Part shown: piece after piece, positions 1-7,599 of the stretch
Position numbering within the stretch: position 1 is the first letter of the stretch
How the letters are laid out: each line of letters begins with the position of its first letter
Source: Candidatus Omnitrophota bacterium
Lineage (GTDB): Bacteria > Omnitrophota > Gorgyraeia > Gygaellales > Profunditerraquicolaceae
Assembly (NCBI GenBank): GCA_026387255.1
Contig: JAPLMA010000055.1
Location: 1 to 13,733 of the forward strand
Direction of reading: 5' to 3'
DNA: 13,733 bases
Made by a program: the position numbers and the translations under genes
Notes under the pieces: model-generated
Seen by the model: the letters and a program-made list of their open reading frames with translations, nothing else
Database searches by the model: none
What the model was told of the DNA's origin: nothing

Positions 1-329
1 AAATATTTTACCAATAATAACCCAACAACAATAATAATCAGAGGTAAATACAGAAACCTCAACAACCTCTCTCTTCTGCGAATAAGAAATTTTTCCTTGC
101 TTATACGCTGAGTAAAGCTTACCGTAGTAATAAAAATAACCGAAATAAGCCCAGAGCACACAGAAAGTTCGAAAACTGCCGCCAAGGGCGAATTAAGGCG
201 GTAGATGATCACTGCCAGTATCGCACTAGTTAATGCCAGGCCCACAACCGAGCGCACTAACCTCACCGTCATTACGGTCCAGATTACCGATAAAAGTAAA
301 GCTGATAATAAAATTAAATCAAGTGTCAT
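1..329 (-). CDS. Small NuoJ/MbhD-like membrane subunit (3' end beyond window)
   Basis: This reading frame opens with ATG at 329-327, two bases after the stop of the upstream antiporter gene, and stays open for about 109 codons to the left edge, so the C-terminus is missing. The protein is almost entirely hydrophobic: a first helix at about residues 4-20, a second at about 27-43, a third at about 54-73, a basic stretch at about 74-94 (KEKFLIRRRERLLR), then a fourth helix running off the edge. The third helix, FELSVCSGLISVIFITTVSF, resembles the 'ELSVGAGL..VLF' helix of NuoJ and of the DUF4040/MbhD proteins that accompany antiporter-like subunits in Mbh, Mrp and related complexes. Its position directly behind three antiporter-like genes supports the same role. 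NuoJ-like versus MbhD/MrpB-like cannot be settled from this fragment. That the gene is real is fairly sure; the family is tentative. Confidence 0.62.
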   Translation of the reverse strand, partial: MTLDLILLSALLLSVIWTVMTVRLVRSVVGLALTSAILAVIIYRLNSPLAAVFELSVCSGLISVIFITTVSFTQRISKEKFLIRRRERLLRFLYLPLIIIVVGLLLVKY

Positions 330-331
330 TT

Positions 332-1762
332 TTAATGTAAAAAACCCTTTAATTGTAAAATTTGGCTGTTTAAAATAAAAGGTAATCCCAGGCCTACTCC
401 AACAGTAATCGCCGCAAGCAATATTTCGCAGAACTTTAGACTAAAAGGAACCCCTCCCTTATCTTCCCCCAGCGTTTCCGTTTTAATAAAGAATACATTG
501 CGTTCCATAAGAAGAAAATACGCCAAGGTCAACACACTGGCTAATAAAGCAATCCAGCCATAAGCAAATTTCTGCGCATTAAAAAGTGCAATGATAATAA
601 TTAACTTGCTCCAAAATCCAGTTAGCGGCGGAATACCGGCAATAGAAAGCAAACCCACCAGCGAAGTAACGCTGGTTACCGGCAATTGATTACCCAGGCC
701 GGTAATTATGGACATATCCGTTGAGCCGAATTTTTTTTCCAATGATGCGGCATTAACAAAAAGTAGGGATTTAGAGATTGCATGGTTAAAAAAATGTAAT
801 ACCGCCCCTAAAATTGCCAAAGGTGTCCCACAACCTATGGCCAGCACAATATAACCTACCTGGCTTATACTAGAATATGAAAGCATGCGCTTAATATTGT
901 CTTGCCTAAATGCGGCCAGGGCCGCAAAGACAATCGAAATTATTCCAATTAGCATAATTACATTTCCAAAAGTCCCCTTTAAAACAAAAACCGAATTAAA
1001 TAGGCGCATTAATACATAGATACCGGTTATTTTAGTGACAATCCCCGCCAAAAGCACAGATACCGCAGATTGCGCTTCAGAATAAGCATCCGGCACCCAG
1101 CCGTGAAAAGGCACTACCCCGCATTTAATAAACAACCCACAGAGAAATAACCCGACAGCAAAATTAAGAAAAATAATATTAGAATTCGCCAAAAATGCAC
1201 GATGAATTCCAACAAAAGAAATATCGCCGGATGCCAGAATAAAGAAAGCCAGGGAAGTTAAAATGAAGACACTGGCAATCATTGATAAAACCAAATATTT
1301 AAAAGTCCCCTCTATGGCAAATCGATTCTTTTCTATGGCCATAAGCACAAATACGGCTACGGCGGTGATTTCAACAAAAACATATAAAGAAAAAATATCC
1401 GCGGCTAATACCGTAGCATTCATACCGATAAGCGAAATCAAGAGTAAATTAATGAAATTAAAAATACGCTTTTCTGTCGTAATCGTGCTCTTGGCTACTA
1501 AAAGCGAAATAAACACCACTATCCCGATAGTAAAAAGCATAATCAAGGCCAGCGGATCTAATGCTAATTTAAATTTAAAAAACTGGCCTAAAGGTACAGA
1601 ATAATTACTCCAAGGCAGCCAGGAATGAACCAAGGCCAAGAGCGCCTGAATTAAAAACAAGGCTGCGCTTAACCAAAAGGCAATCTGTGCATTTAAAAAT
1701 TTAAACGGCAGATTTAAAATTAACAATAAAATAAACGGCACGAGAATAAATAACGCAACCAT
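332..1762 (-). CDS. Antiporter-like proton/ion-translocating subunit (NuoN/MrpD-like)
   Basis: This is a 476-aa polytopic membrane protein of the proton-conducting antiporter family (PF00361; NuoL/M/N, MrpA/D), with about 14 hydrophobic segments. The charged residues of the family's ion path are all present: Glu131 (VFVEITAV, TM5), Lys213 (FIKCGVVPFHGWVPDA, TM7), Lys244 (GIVTKITGIY, TM8), His327 and Lys331 (FNHAISKS), and Lys386 (GFWSK, TM12). I chose the ATG at 1762 because a purine-rich ribosome site (AAAGGGGAAAGG, within 1769-1780) lies just upstream and the protein then begins with a normal first helix. An in-frame ATG at 1831 would add a non-homologous stretch overlapping the previous gene. 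The gap to that gene is 20 bp. It is the third of three such subunits and likely acts in the same membrane arm. NuoN, NuoM or MrpD would all be reasonable labels. Confidence 0.9.
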   Translation of the reverse strand: MVALFILVPFILLLILNLPFKFLNAQIAFWLSAALFLIQALLALVHSWLPWSNYSVPLGQFFKFKLALDPLALIMLFTIGIVVFISLLVAKSTITTEKRIFNFINLLLISLIGMNATVLAADIFSLYVFVEITAVAVFVLMAIEKNRFAIEGTFKYLVLSMIASVFILTSLAFFILASGDISFVGIHRAFLANSNIIFLNFAVGLFLCGLFIKCGVVPFHGWVPDAYSEAQSAVSVLLAGIVTKITGIYVLMRLFNSVFVLKGTFGNVIMLIGIISIVFAALAAFRQDNIKRMLSYSSISQVGYIVLAIGCGTPLAILGAVLHFFNHAISKSLLFVNAASLEKKFGSTDMSIITGLGNQLPVTSVTSLVGLLSIAGIPPLTGFWSKLIIIIALFNAQKFAYGWIALLASVLTLAYFLLMERNVFFIKTETLGEDKGGVPFSLKFCEILLAAITVGVGLGLPFILNSQILQLKGFLH

Positions 1763-1782
1763 AAAGAACCTTTCCCCTTTTA

Positions 1783-3600
1783 CTACCTTAAAACAAATGA
1801 CATTACGGCAAATGCACCGACTAATGACCAAACAACATAAATTATGTAATAACCGGCCTGTATTTTATGAATTACTCTGGAAAATGCGAAAGTTATATTT
1901 GTGATTAATGATGCATATACCCAGTCTATGGCTCTGTCAACGCTCCAGAAGATTTTTGCGATTTTATTGATCAACTTAATCCCTACCGCATAAGGATCAA
2001 AATATTTCTTTTCTGCCCAGGAATAGAAAACCGAAAACACTCCAGAATAATGGATATGATCCGCTGCTTTAAGGGCATTTCCCGATATCTTTACCGCGAT
2101 CAAGTGATGCGCTAAAGCTCCCAATAAGACTGCCAGCGTAATTAAAACCAGCACCCAATCACCGGAAGAACCAGCGAGACTATACTCTTTAAGCCTTTCT
2201 CCGAGAATCGGCTGAATGAAACTGTTAAGCGGTAGGTAATTAAATATACCAAAAATAACGCAGGTTAAAGCTAAAATACCCATCGGCATAAGCATTGACA
2301 CCGGAGCTTCTTTGACGTCTTTAATTTCCTGACGCGGTTTTCCCAGGAATACGGCATGCCCCAATTTCAAAAATGAAGCGGCAGTAAGAAACGCCCCCGC
2401 CACCGCTATGACATAGAATATCACCCCTCTATCTCTTGCCGCATGGTAAATCAACTCCTTAGAAAAGAAACCGTTAAAAGGAGGAACTCCAGATATGGAA
2501 AGCGCGGCCACGGCAAAAGCAACAAAGGTTAAGGGCATCTTTTTTATCAACCCTCCAAGCTTTTCTAAATCCGTTGTGCCCACCTGTTTCTCTACAGAAC
2601 CCGCAGTGAGAAAAAGGCAACTCTTGTATAATGCGTGATTAAGCATATGGAATAAACCACCCACGATGCCTATCGGAAGAGCGGTTCCGATTCCCAGTAT
2701 CATGTATCCTACCTGGCTGATGGCATGATAAGAAAGCAACTTCTTATAGTTCTGTTGTATTAAGGCCATCATTACCGCTAAAAAAATAGTTATCGCGCCA
2801 ACGATCATTAGCATAATGCTCAACCAAGAATCTGGATTAAGCTTAAACATCTCCAGACAAATTCTGGAAAGGAAATAAATTCCTAGTAGTTTCTCAAGGG
2901 AAGCCGGCAAAATCGCCATAAACGGCAAGGGCGCATCCTGAGCCGCATCAGGAATCCAGCTATGAAAAGGCATTGAGCCGGCCTTAGAAACCGCCCCGAT
3001 AGCTAAAAGTATAAAAGCCAAACTACCCAGTGAACCTAAAGGAAGATTTATTTCTGAAATCATCAGTGTTTTAGCTAGATAACCCGTCAAAGCAATCCCG
3101 GCCATCAAACAAAGATCAGAAATAGCCACGATAACAAAAGCTTTGGTTGCGGTTTTAAATGCCGTCCTTCCTCCCATGGCAATCATGCCGAATAAAGTCA
3201 AAAGCAGCCCTTCCCAGAAGAAAAGTAAGATTATAAGATTATTAGCCAGGAGAGCGCCGTTAACAAAAGAAAGTGAGACTAAAAGATACGCATAAAACTG
3301 ACTTGAGTTATCTTTATCTTTAAAGAAACCGAGCGAATAAATAACCACAAGTAAACTAAAAAATGCAGCAGCTAAAATGATAAAACCACTAAAATGATCC
3401 AGGCGGAGTGAAAAATCCATCCCGAACCCGGCCCAGGGAAACGTACAGATCGCCTCTTTCTTGAATAAAAAGATAGCGATCAAAAAGTTAACGATTACTG
3501 CCAATAAAGCGCAGATTCCACGCACGCTTTTTGTCAAGACAAAAGCCAGTACCCCGGCAATTAACGGTATGAATATAAACGAAATCAGTATTGTTTGCAT
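1783..3600 (-). CDS. NuoL-like antiporter subunit with C-terminal extension
   Basis: This is a 605-aa NuoL-type membrane protein, within the usual 600-650 aa range. The N-terminal NuoL signature RLDHFSG is at residues 66-72. The ion-path residues are kept: Glu130 (FFWEGLLL), Lys206 (SKAGSMPFHSWIPDA), Lys237 (ASLEKLLGIYFL), His322 and Lys326 (NHALYKS), and Lys381 (GFFSK). After the 14-helix core, residues from about 510 on form the NuoL-type tail: helices, a soluble stretch with WAEKKYFDPYAVG, an amphipathic segment and a last helix after IHKIQAGYY. In complex I this tail is the lateral helix that braces the other antiporter subunits. The start at 3600 is chosen because its ATG shares one base with the upstream stop (TAATG). 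The frame is open to an ATG at 3705, but that adds 35 hydrophilic residues inside the neighbouring gene. The TAATG arrangement implies coupled translation. Confidence 0.93.
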   Translation of the reverse strand: MQTILISFIFIPLIAGVLAFVLTKSVRGICALLAVIVNFLIAIFLFKKEAICTFPWAGFGMDFSLRLDHFSGFIILAAAFFSLLVVIYSLGFFKDKDNSSQFYAYLLVSLSFVNGALLANNLIILLFFWEGLLLTLFGMIAMGGRTAFKTATKAFVIVAISDLCLMAGIALTGYLAKTLMISEINLPLGSLGSLAFILLAIGAVSKAGSMPFHSWIPDAAQDAPLPFMAILPASLEKLLGIYFLSRICLEMFKLNPDSWLSIMLMIVGAITIFLAVMMALIQQNYKKLLSYHAISQVGYMILGIGTALPIGIVGGLFHMLNHALYKSCLFLTAGSVEKQVGTTDLEKLGGLIKKMPLTFVAFAVAALSISGVPPFNGFFSKELIYHAARDRGVIFYVIAVAGAFLTAASFLKLGHAVFLGKPRQEIKDVKEAPVSMLMPMGILALTCVIFGIFNYLPLNSFIQPILGERLKEYSLAGSSGDWVLVLITLAVLLGALAHHLIAVKISGNALKAADHIHYSGVFSVFYSWAEKKYFDPYAVGIKLINKIAKIFWSVDRAIDWVYASLITNITFAFSRVIHKIQAGYYIIYVVWSLVGAFAVMSFVLR

Positions 3601-5048
3601 TATCTTATGCCCATCATCTGTTGCGCCGTTATCTGCGCTATCTGATTCGGAAATGCAATAAAAATACCAGCCAGTAGCGACAAGAGTGCAAATGAAGCTA
3701 CGCATATTAACATTAAAGGCGACCCCTCCTTTACCGATAGCGAAGGATTTTTTCTTTCCCCCAGAAAGACCAAGTTAAAAGCCCTAAAAAGATACAATAT
3801 AGTCAGGAGAGCACCGAACAAAAACGTCGCTCCGATTAATAAATGCCCCTCCTGGAGTGTACCGGAAATAATCATATATTTACTAAAAAATCCCCCAAAA
3901 GGCGGAATCCCCATTACCGAGAAAGCGCAAAACAAGAAAGATACGGCAGTAACCGGCATAACCTGAAAAAGGCCTCCGAGCTGAGTAATATCTTTTGTTT
4001 TAACATTCTGCTCGACTATGCCGGCGCATAAGAAAAGCCCGGCTTTTGCTAAACCATGCATAAGTATAAACAAGAGTCCGCCGGCGATACCTATTTCATT
4101 ACTTAAAGAAAAACCCAGGAAAATAAAACCAATCTGGCTGATGGTAGAATAAGCAATTATTCTTTTTAAATCCGTATCTACCAAAGCAGCTCCAGCAGAA
4201 ACCAAAGCGCTGATTCCTGCGATTACCGGTATGATCGTCTGCCAAGGCAAACTAATCGGAATAGTCGCTACAAAAATCCTCGCAAATACATACACTCCGA
4301 TTTTAACCAAAACCGCAGCATGCAGCAATGCCGTAACCGGAGAAGGCGCTACGCCGGCATCCGGAAGCCAAGTATGAAAGGGGAGTGTTGCAGATTTAGA
4401 AAATATCCCCGCCAGTATTAAGGCGATAGTTAAATTAGAGATAGGATGCATCTTAACTACTTCTTTGATCGTAAATAAATCAAATGACCCTGTTTCTTGA
4501 TACATCCTGATAAAGCCCAAAAGCATGAGTAACGATCCGAAAACCGTCACTAAAAATGCTTTATCCGCGCGTAAGATATGCTTTTTCTCCCTAAAAAAAC
4601 CGATCAGCCGCCAGCTAGTAACGGCAGTAATCTCCCAAAAAACATAGAGTAATATCAAATTCCCGGAAAAAACCAGGCCCATCATTGCGCCAAGAAACAA
4701 AACTACCATAGAATAATATTCATTCTGATTTTCATAGTGTTTTATATAATCAAAAGAATATAATACAATCAGCGCGCTGATAAAAGACGCAACTATCGCC
4801 ATACCTACAGCTAAGTTATCCGCGGTAAGAACAAAATTAAATCCCAATGGAAAATATCTAAAAATTGTAATAACCTGATTTTTTAACACTAATGGCAAAA
4901 GAAGGAAAGAAAATACGAAAGAGAATGTGATGACCGCAAACGAAAACCCATTCCTAAATGAAGCCGAAATCTTGTTTATAAAAGGCAAAATCAACGCCCC
5001 GATAATCGGAATAAAAATAATTAAAAGTAAAACTAATTCATTTTTCAT
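3600..5048 (-). CDS. Antiporter-like subunit (NuoM/MrpA/HyfB-like), first of three
   Basis: This 482-aa protein has about 14 membrane segments of the proton-conducting antiporter family. The key charges are present: Glu139 (YVFWEITAVTSW), Lys218 (FSKSATLPFHTWLPDA), Lys249 (AAVLVKIGVYVFAR), His331 and Lys335 (MHGLAKAG), and Lys390 (GGFFSK). The motif PSPVTALLHAA after the TM7 region is typical of NuoL/MrpA and hydrogenase-4 HyfB-type subunits. The length is nearer NuoM/MrpD, and there is no long NuoL tail. It opens the membrane-arm operon: the ATG at 5048 lies only 16 bp past the T-tract of the terminator behind exbD, and the upstream bases are AT-rich with no clear ribosome-binding sequence. 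The next gene begins at its stop codon (TAATG). It probably moves H+ or Na+ as part of a larger redox complex. A stand-alone Mrp antiporter is the alternative, but no MrpE, F or G genes are in view. Confidence 0.9.
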   Translation of the reverse strand: MKNELVLLLIIFIPIIGALILPFINKISASFRNGFSFAVITFSFVFSFLLLPLVLKNQVITIFRYFPLGFNFVLTADNLAVGMAIVASFISALIVLYSFDYIKHYENQNEYYSMVVLFLGAMMGLVFSGNLILLYVFWEITAVTSWRLIGFFREKKHILRADKAFLVTVFGSLLMLLGFIRMYQETGSFDLFTIKEVVKMHPISNLTIALILAGIFSKSATLPFHTWLPDAGVAPSPVTALLHAAVLVKIGVYVFARIFVATIPISLPWQTIIPVIAGISALVSAGAALVDTDLKRIIAYSTISQIGFIFLGFSLSNEIGIAGGLLFILMHGLAKAGLFLCAGIVEQNVKTKDITQLGGLFQVMPVTAVSFLFCAFSVMGIPPFGGFFSKYMIISGTLQEGHLLIGATFLFGALLTILYLFRAFNLVFLGERKNPSLSVKEGSPLMLICVASFALLSLLAGIFIAFPNQIAQITAQQMMGIR

Positions 5049-5063
5049 TTTAGAATTATTTAA

Positions 5064-5090
5064 TAAAAAACCAGAGGCCGCATTCTCTGG
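5064..5090 (-). terminator. Rho-independent terminator after exbD
   Basis: On the minus strand a perfect 6-bp stem, CCAGAG (5090-5085) and CTCTGG (5076-5071), closes an 8-base loop and is followed by six T (5070-5065). It lies 27 bp after the exbD stop, and a hairpin followed by a T-run has the right polarity to end the exbBD transcript. The stem is short, so termination may be partial. The next gene starts just 16 bp beyond the T-run. Confidence 0.7.
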
Positions 5091-5116
5091 CGTGTTCTCT
5101 TAAATAAAGAAACTGT

Positions 5117-5521
5117 TTATTCTGTTTTAGTGGCAATGTTCAAATTTTTAATACCTAATTCATTAAAGATGTCCAAAAGTGCCACCAGATCCTTAAATCT
5201 AACCATCTTATCCGAAAATAAAATAACTTCCAGTTCAGGATTAGCCTGATGCAGCCTAGCAACCTCTGTTTTAAGTATTTTTTTGGAAGTCGGTTTATTA
5301 TCCAAATAGATCACTCCCTCGTTAGTCATCATCACACTGATCTGCCGGGTCTGTTCCAGAGGTTGGCCGGTTGAGGAGCTAGGCAAATTAACTCGAATAT
5401 TTGACTGCAGAATAAGCGGGGTAGTAATCATAAAGATAATCAAAAGCACCAAGATTACATCCGTAAATGGAGTAATATTTATTTCCGCAATTAGTTTCTG
5501 TCTTCTGCCGGATGATCTCAT
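5117..5521 (-). CDS. exbD: ExbD/TolR-family biopolymer transport protein
   Basis: This 134-aa protein has the standard ExbD/TolR layout. It begins with a short basic cytoplasmic N-terminus (MRSSGRRQK), followed by one transmembrane helix at about residues 21-40 and a periplasmic domain to the end. The helix carries the conserved aspartate of the family, Asp21 in INITPFTDVILVLLI, which is the proton-carrying residue in ExbD and TolR. The C-terminal domain (for example GVIYLDNKP and VILFSDKMVRFKDLVALLD) fits the fold and the usual 130-140 aa length. ExbD inserts into the ExbB pentamer pore and uses the proton gradient to drive an outer-membrane partner. The gene overlaps exbB by ATGA, so the two are translated together. 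TonB and TolA are absent here, so whether this pair energises TonB-dependent transport, the Tol-Pal system or another machine is open. Confidence 0.92.
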   Translation of the reverse strand: MRSSGRRQKLIAEINITPFTDVILVLLIIFMITTPLILQSNIRVNLPSSSTGQPLEQTRQISVMMTNEGVIYLDNKPTSKKILKTEVARLHQANPELEVILFSDKMVRFKDLVALLDIFNELGIKNLNIATKTE

Positions 5522-6135
5522 TTCTTTAGCGCACTGATTAAATCCATAGTTTCAGAAGCAGCTAACTCCATATCCTTAATAAAATCATCAACCTTTTTCA
5601 TAAAATAATTATAGGCGACTACTGCCGGAACCGCCACGCAAAGCCCGGCCGCAGTACAAGCCAAGGCTTCGGATATTCCGCTAATCACCACACTTATACC
5701 ACCGGAACCACTAACGGATATATCATGGAATGCGCGGATTATCCCTAAAACCGTTCCAAACAATCCCACATAAACTGAAACACTTCCGATGGTGCCGATA
5801 ATTGAAGTCAGACGCTCAAGTATCGTAGTTTCAATAATAATCTGACGCTCCATATTATTGGATATCTCTTTCTCGCTGCAATTTAAAAAACTTAAACCTG
5901 CATAAACCACTTTAGCAAAAGGAGTATTGGTGTCCTGACAGATTTCTGTTGCCGGATTTAATCTGCCTTTTTTAATCTCCTGGCGTATTTTTAACATAAA
6001 GTCTTTCCTCTCCACCCTAGACTTACGACGATAGGCAACAAGCCTTTCCAAGATAATCGCGATTGACAATACCGATGCGGCTAAAAGCACAACCATCGTA
6101 AAACCGCCGACCTTAATTAATTGCCAGATATTCAT
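5518..6135 (-). CDS. exbB: ExbB/TolQ/MotA-family proton channel protein
   Basis: This 205-aa membrane protein belongs to the MotA/TolQ/ExbB family (PF01618). A first helix lies at about residues 10-29. A cytoplasmic region with basic and coiled stretches follows, then a second helix around GLFGTVLGIIRAF and a third around ISEALACTAAGLCVAVPAVVAY, which is the most conserved block of the family. The usual 'AP.VGLFGTV' has VYVGLFGTV here, so the common proline just before the second helix motif is missing; this is a minor variation. The start at 6135 is supported by an excellent ribosome site, AGGAGG at 6149-6144, eight bases upstream of the ATG. The stop overlaps the exbD start (ATGA). The 106-bp gap to gltD holds no convincing terminator or promoter, so exbBD could be cotranscribed with the GOGAT genes or use a weak promoter. 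Confidence 0.92.
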   Translation of the reverse strand: MNIWQLIKVGGFTMVVLLAASVLSIAIILERLVAYRRKSRVERKDFMLKIRQEIKKGRLNPATEICQDTNTPFAKVVYAGLSFLNCSEKEISNNMERQIIIETTILERLTSIIGTIGSVSVYVGLFGTVLGIIRAFHDISVSGSGGISVVISGISEALACTAAGLCVAVPAVVAYNYFMKKVDDFIKDMELAASETMDLISALKK

Positions 6136-6143
6136 TATTGCTT

Positions 6144-6149
6144 CCTCCT
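6144..6149 (-). promoter_or_regulatory. Strong Shine-Dalgarno site of exbB
   Basis: The minus strand reads AGGAGG eight bases before the exbB ATG, the only perfect six-base site I see in the window. It fixes the exbB start and suggests stronger initiation than for most neighbours, several of which rely on overlap coupling. Confidence 0.75.
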
Positions 6150-6241
6150 ATTATTCATCAGGCTTAAGCCAAAACAACAGATATATACCTGCAAACTGGA
6201 CTGAGATATTTTACACTAAATTTTAGAAAAAGTCTTGGTTT

Positions 6242-7507
6242 TTATAGCTCAGATAAGATTGACTGCCCCATAAGATATTTATCTATTTTATAGGCAGCGC
6301 GCCGGCCTTCAGCAATCGCCCAGACAATCAGCGATTGGCCGCGGCGCATATCTCCGCAGGCAAATACATCTTTTTTAGAAGTCATAAATTTTTCATCAGT
6401 TTTAACATTGCCCCGCGGGTCTAAATCCAGCTCCAACTCCTGAATTAATCCTTTTTTCTCAGGATGTAAAAAACCTAAGGCCAGAATCACCAAATCCACC
6501 TCAATCTCAAAATCCGATCCGGCTATCTCTTGCATCAACGGACAACCCTGAGGATCTTTTTTAAACTCTACTCTCACACAGGCAAGTTTAGTTAACTTTG
6601 AACCTAAACCAATAAACTTTTTGGTTAATACTGACCAATCCCGCATGCCGCCTTCCTCATGGCTAGTCGAAGATTTAAGCAATAAAGGATACCTCGGCCA
6701 AGGAAGATCCTGAGTACGACAGGTTTGCGGCTTAGGCATAATTTCAATCTGCATAACGCAAGCTGCCCCTTGCCGATGCGCAACACCCACACAATCTGCT
6801 CCGGTATCGCCTCCGCCGATCACCACCACCCGCTTATCCTGAGCATCAATTAATTCTTCCGTAGGAATCCGTTCGCCTTGCACCCTACGATTAGACTGGA
6901 TAAGATAATCCATCGCAAAATTTATCCCGGAAAGATTTCGACCGGGAATACTTAAATCCCGGGGAGTACGCGACCCGCAGGCAATACAGACCGCATCAAA
7001 TTCTTTTACTAATTGTTTAGCTTTATAATCAATACCGATATTAATTTTGGTCTTAAATCTTATACCTTCTTCCTCTAAAATTTTAACTCGGCGCTGGATA
7101 ATTTTTTTTTCCAATTTAAACTCCGGGATCCCGTAGCGCAAGATGCCGCCAATCGCATCATCTCTTTCAAAAACCACAACCTGATGGCCGGCAGAATTAA
7201 GCTGATCCGCACAGGATAATCCGGCTGGACCCGAACCAACTACCGCTATTCTTTTGCCTGTTCTTTTCTGGGGAAAAAACGGTTTAACTAATCCTTTAGC
7301 AAAAGCATGTTCAATAATCGCCAGTTCATTTTCCCGGATGGTTACCGGGTCATCATTAATTCCTAAAACACAGGCATATTCGCAAAGCGCCGGACAGATG
7401 CGTCCCGTAATTTCAGGGAGATTATTGGTCGCGCTAAGTAAACTAAAAGCTTTTTCCCACTGTCCATGGAAAACAACTCCTTGTTTTGAAATTCGGTCCG
7501 TAATAAA
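6242..7507 (-). CDS. gltD: Glutamate synthase small subunit GltD, C-terminal part of a disrupted gene
   Basis: This frame encodes most of GltD, the NADPH-oxidising FAD/Fe-S subunit that passes electrons to GltB. Clear GltD sequence starts at FHGQWEKAF (7471) and goes through a cysteine motif ICPALCEYACVLG, the FAD Rossmann motif VVGSGPAGL (about 7240-7215), GGILRYGIPEFKLEK, the second dinucleotide motif VVIGGGDTGADCVG, the block SSTSHEEGG, and the C-terminal FAD motif ACGDM with AIAEGRRAA. The frame is open from just after a TAA at 7510-7508, but it has no ATG, GTG or TTG until a GTG at 7177, which lies inside the FAD domain. A protein started there (311 aa) would lack the first Rossmann motif. 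The matching N-terminus is in another frame at 7599-7475, and about 28-30 residues with the first cysteine cluster are absent between them. The gene is therefore either a true pseudogene or has an assembly or sequencing error. Confidence 0.85.
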   Translation of the reverse strand, partial: FITDRISKQGVVFHGQWEKAFSLLSATNNLPEITGRICPALCEYACVLGINDDPVTIRENELAIIEHAFAKGLVKPFFPQKRTGKRIAVVGSGPAGLSCADQLNSAGHQVVVFERDDAIGGILRYGIPEFKLEKKIIQRRVKILEEEGIRFKTKINIGIDYKAKQLVKEFDAVCIACGSRTPRDLSIPGRNLSGINFAMDYLIQSNRRVQGERIPTEELIDAQDKRVVVIGGGDTGADCVGVAHRQGAACVMQIEIMPKPQTCRTQDLPWPRYPLLLKSSTSHEEGGMRDWSVLTKKFIGLGSKLTKLACVRVEFKKDPQGCPLMQEIAGSDFEIEVDLVILALGFLHPEKKGLIQELELDLDPRGNVKTDEKFMTSKKDVFACGDMRRGQSLIVWAIAEGRRAAYKIDKYLMGQSILSEL

Positions 7508-7599
7508 TTAACCTCTTTGAAATCTTTTAATCTTTCACAAACCGGCCGATACGTTCCAGGCTGTCTTTTAACTTTTAAGAACCCTTTTAGATCACCCAT
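7363..7599 (-). pseudogene. gltD: GltD N-terminal fragment, shifted out of frame
   Basis: This ORF starts at an ATG overlapping the gltB stop by eight bases (ATGGGTGA), with GGGAG a suitable distance upstream inside gltB. Residues 1 to about 41 are a normal GltD N-terminus: GDLKGFLKVKRQPGTYRPV, then ERLKDFKEVNLL. After about residue 41 (near 7475) the frame no longer resembles GltD and runs to a stop at 7363, giving a 78-aa product with a meaningless tail. In the family, the next 28-30 residues should carry the motif C-x2-C-x4-C-x3-CP, a first set of cluster-binding cysteines. They are missing, and GltD sequence resumes in another frame at about 7471. Without repair or frameshifting this fragment cannot work. 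Confidence 0.8.

Noticed and set aside
1763..1831. N-terminal extension of the NuoN-like protein from an ATG at 1831
   Set aside because: The added residues overlap the NuoL-like gene. The ATG at 1762 has a good purine-rich ribosome site and a standard start to the first membrane helix.
3601..3705. N-terminal extension of the NuoL-like protein from an ATG at 3705
   Set aside because: The added 35 residues overlap the upstream gene and do not look like a NuoL N-terminus. The ATG at 3600 in the TAATG junction gives a normal first helix.
6161..6170. Perfect 10-bp palindrome GGCTTAAGCC upstream of exbB as an operator
   Set aside because: It is a single short palindrome with no second copy or promoter elements nearby. 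Such sites are expected by chance.
7363..7510. Programmed ribosomal frameshift in gltD
   Set aside because: A simple slip would not explain the loss of about 28-30 conserved residues, and no clear slippery heptamer with a downstream structure is seen. A deletion or assembly error fits better.
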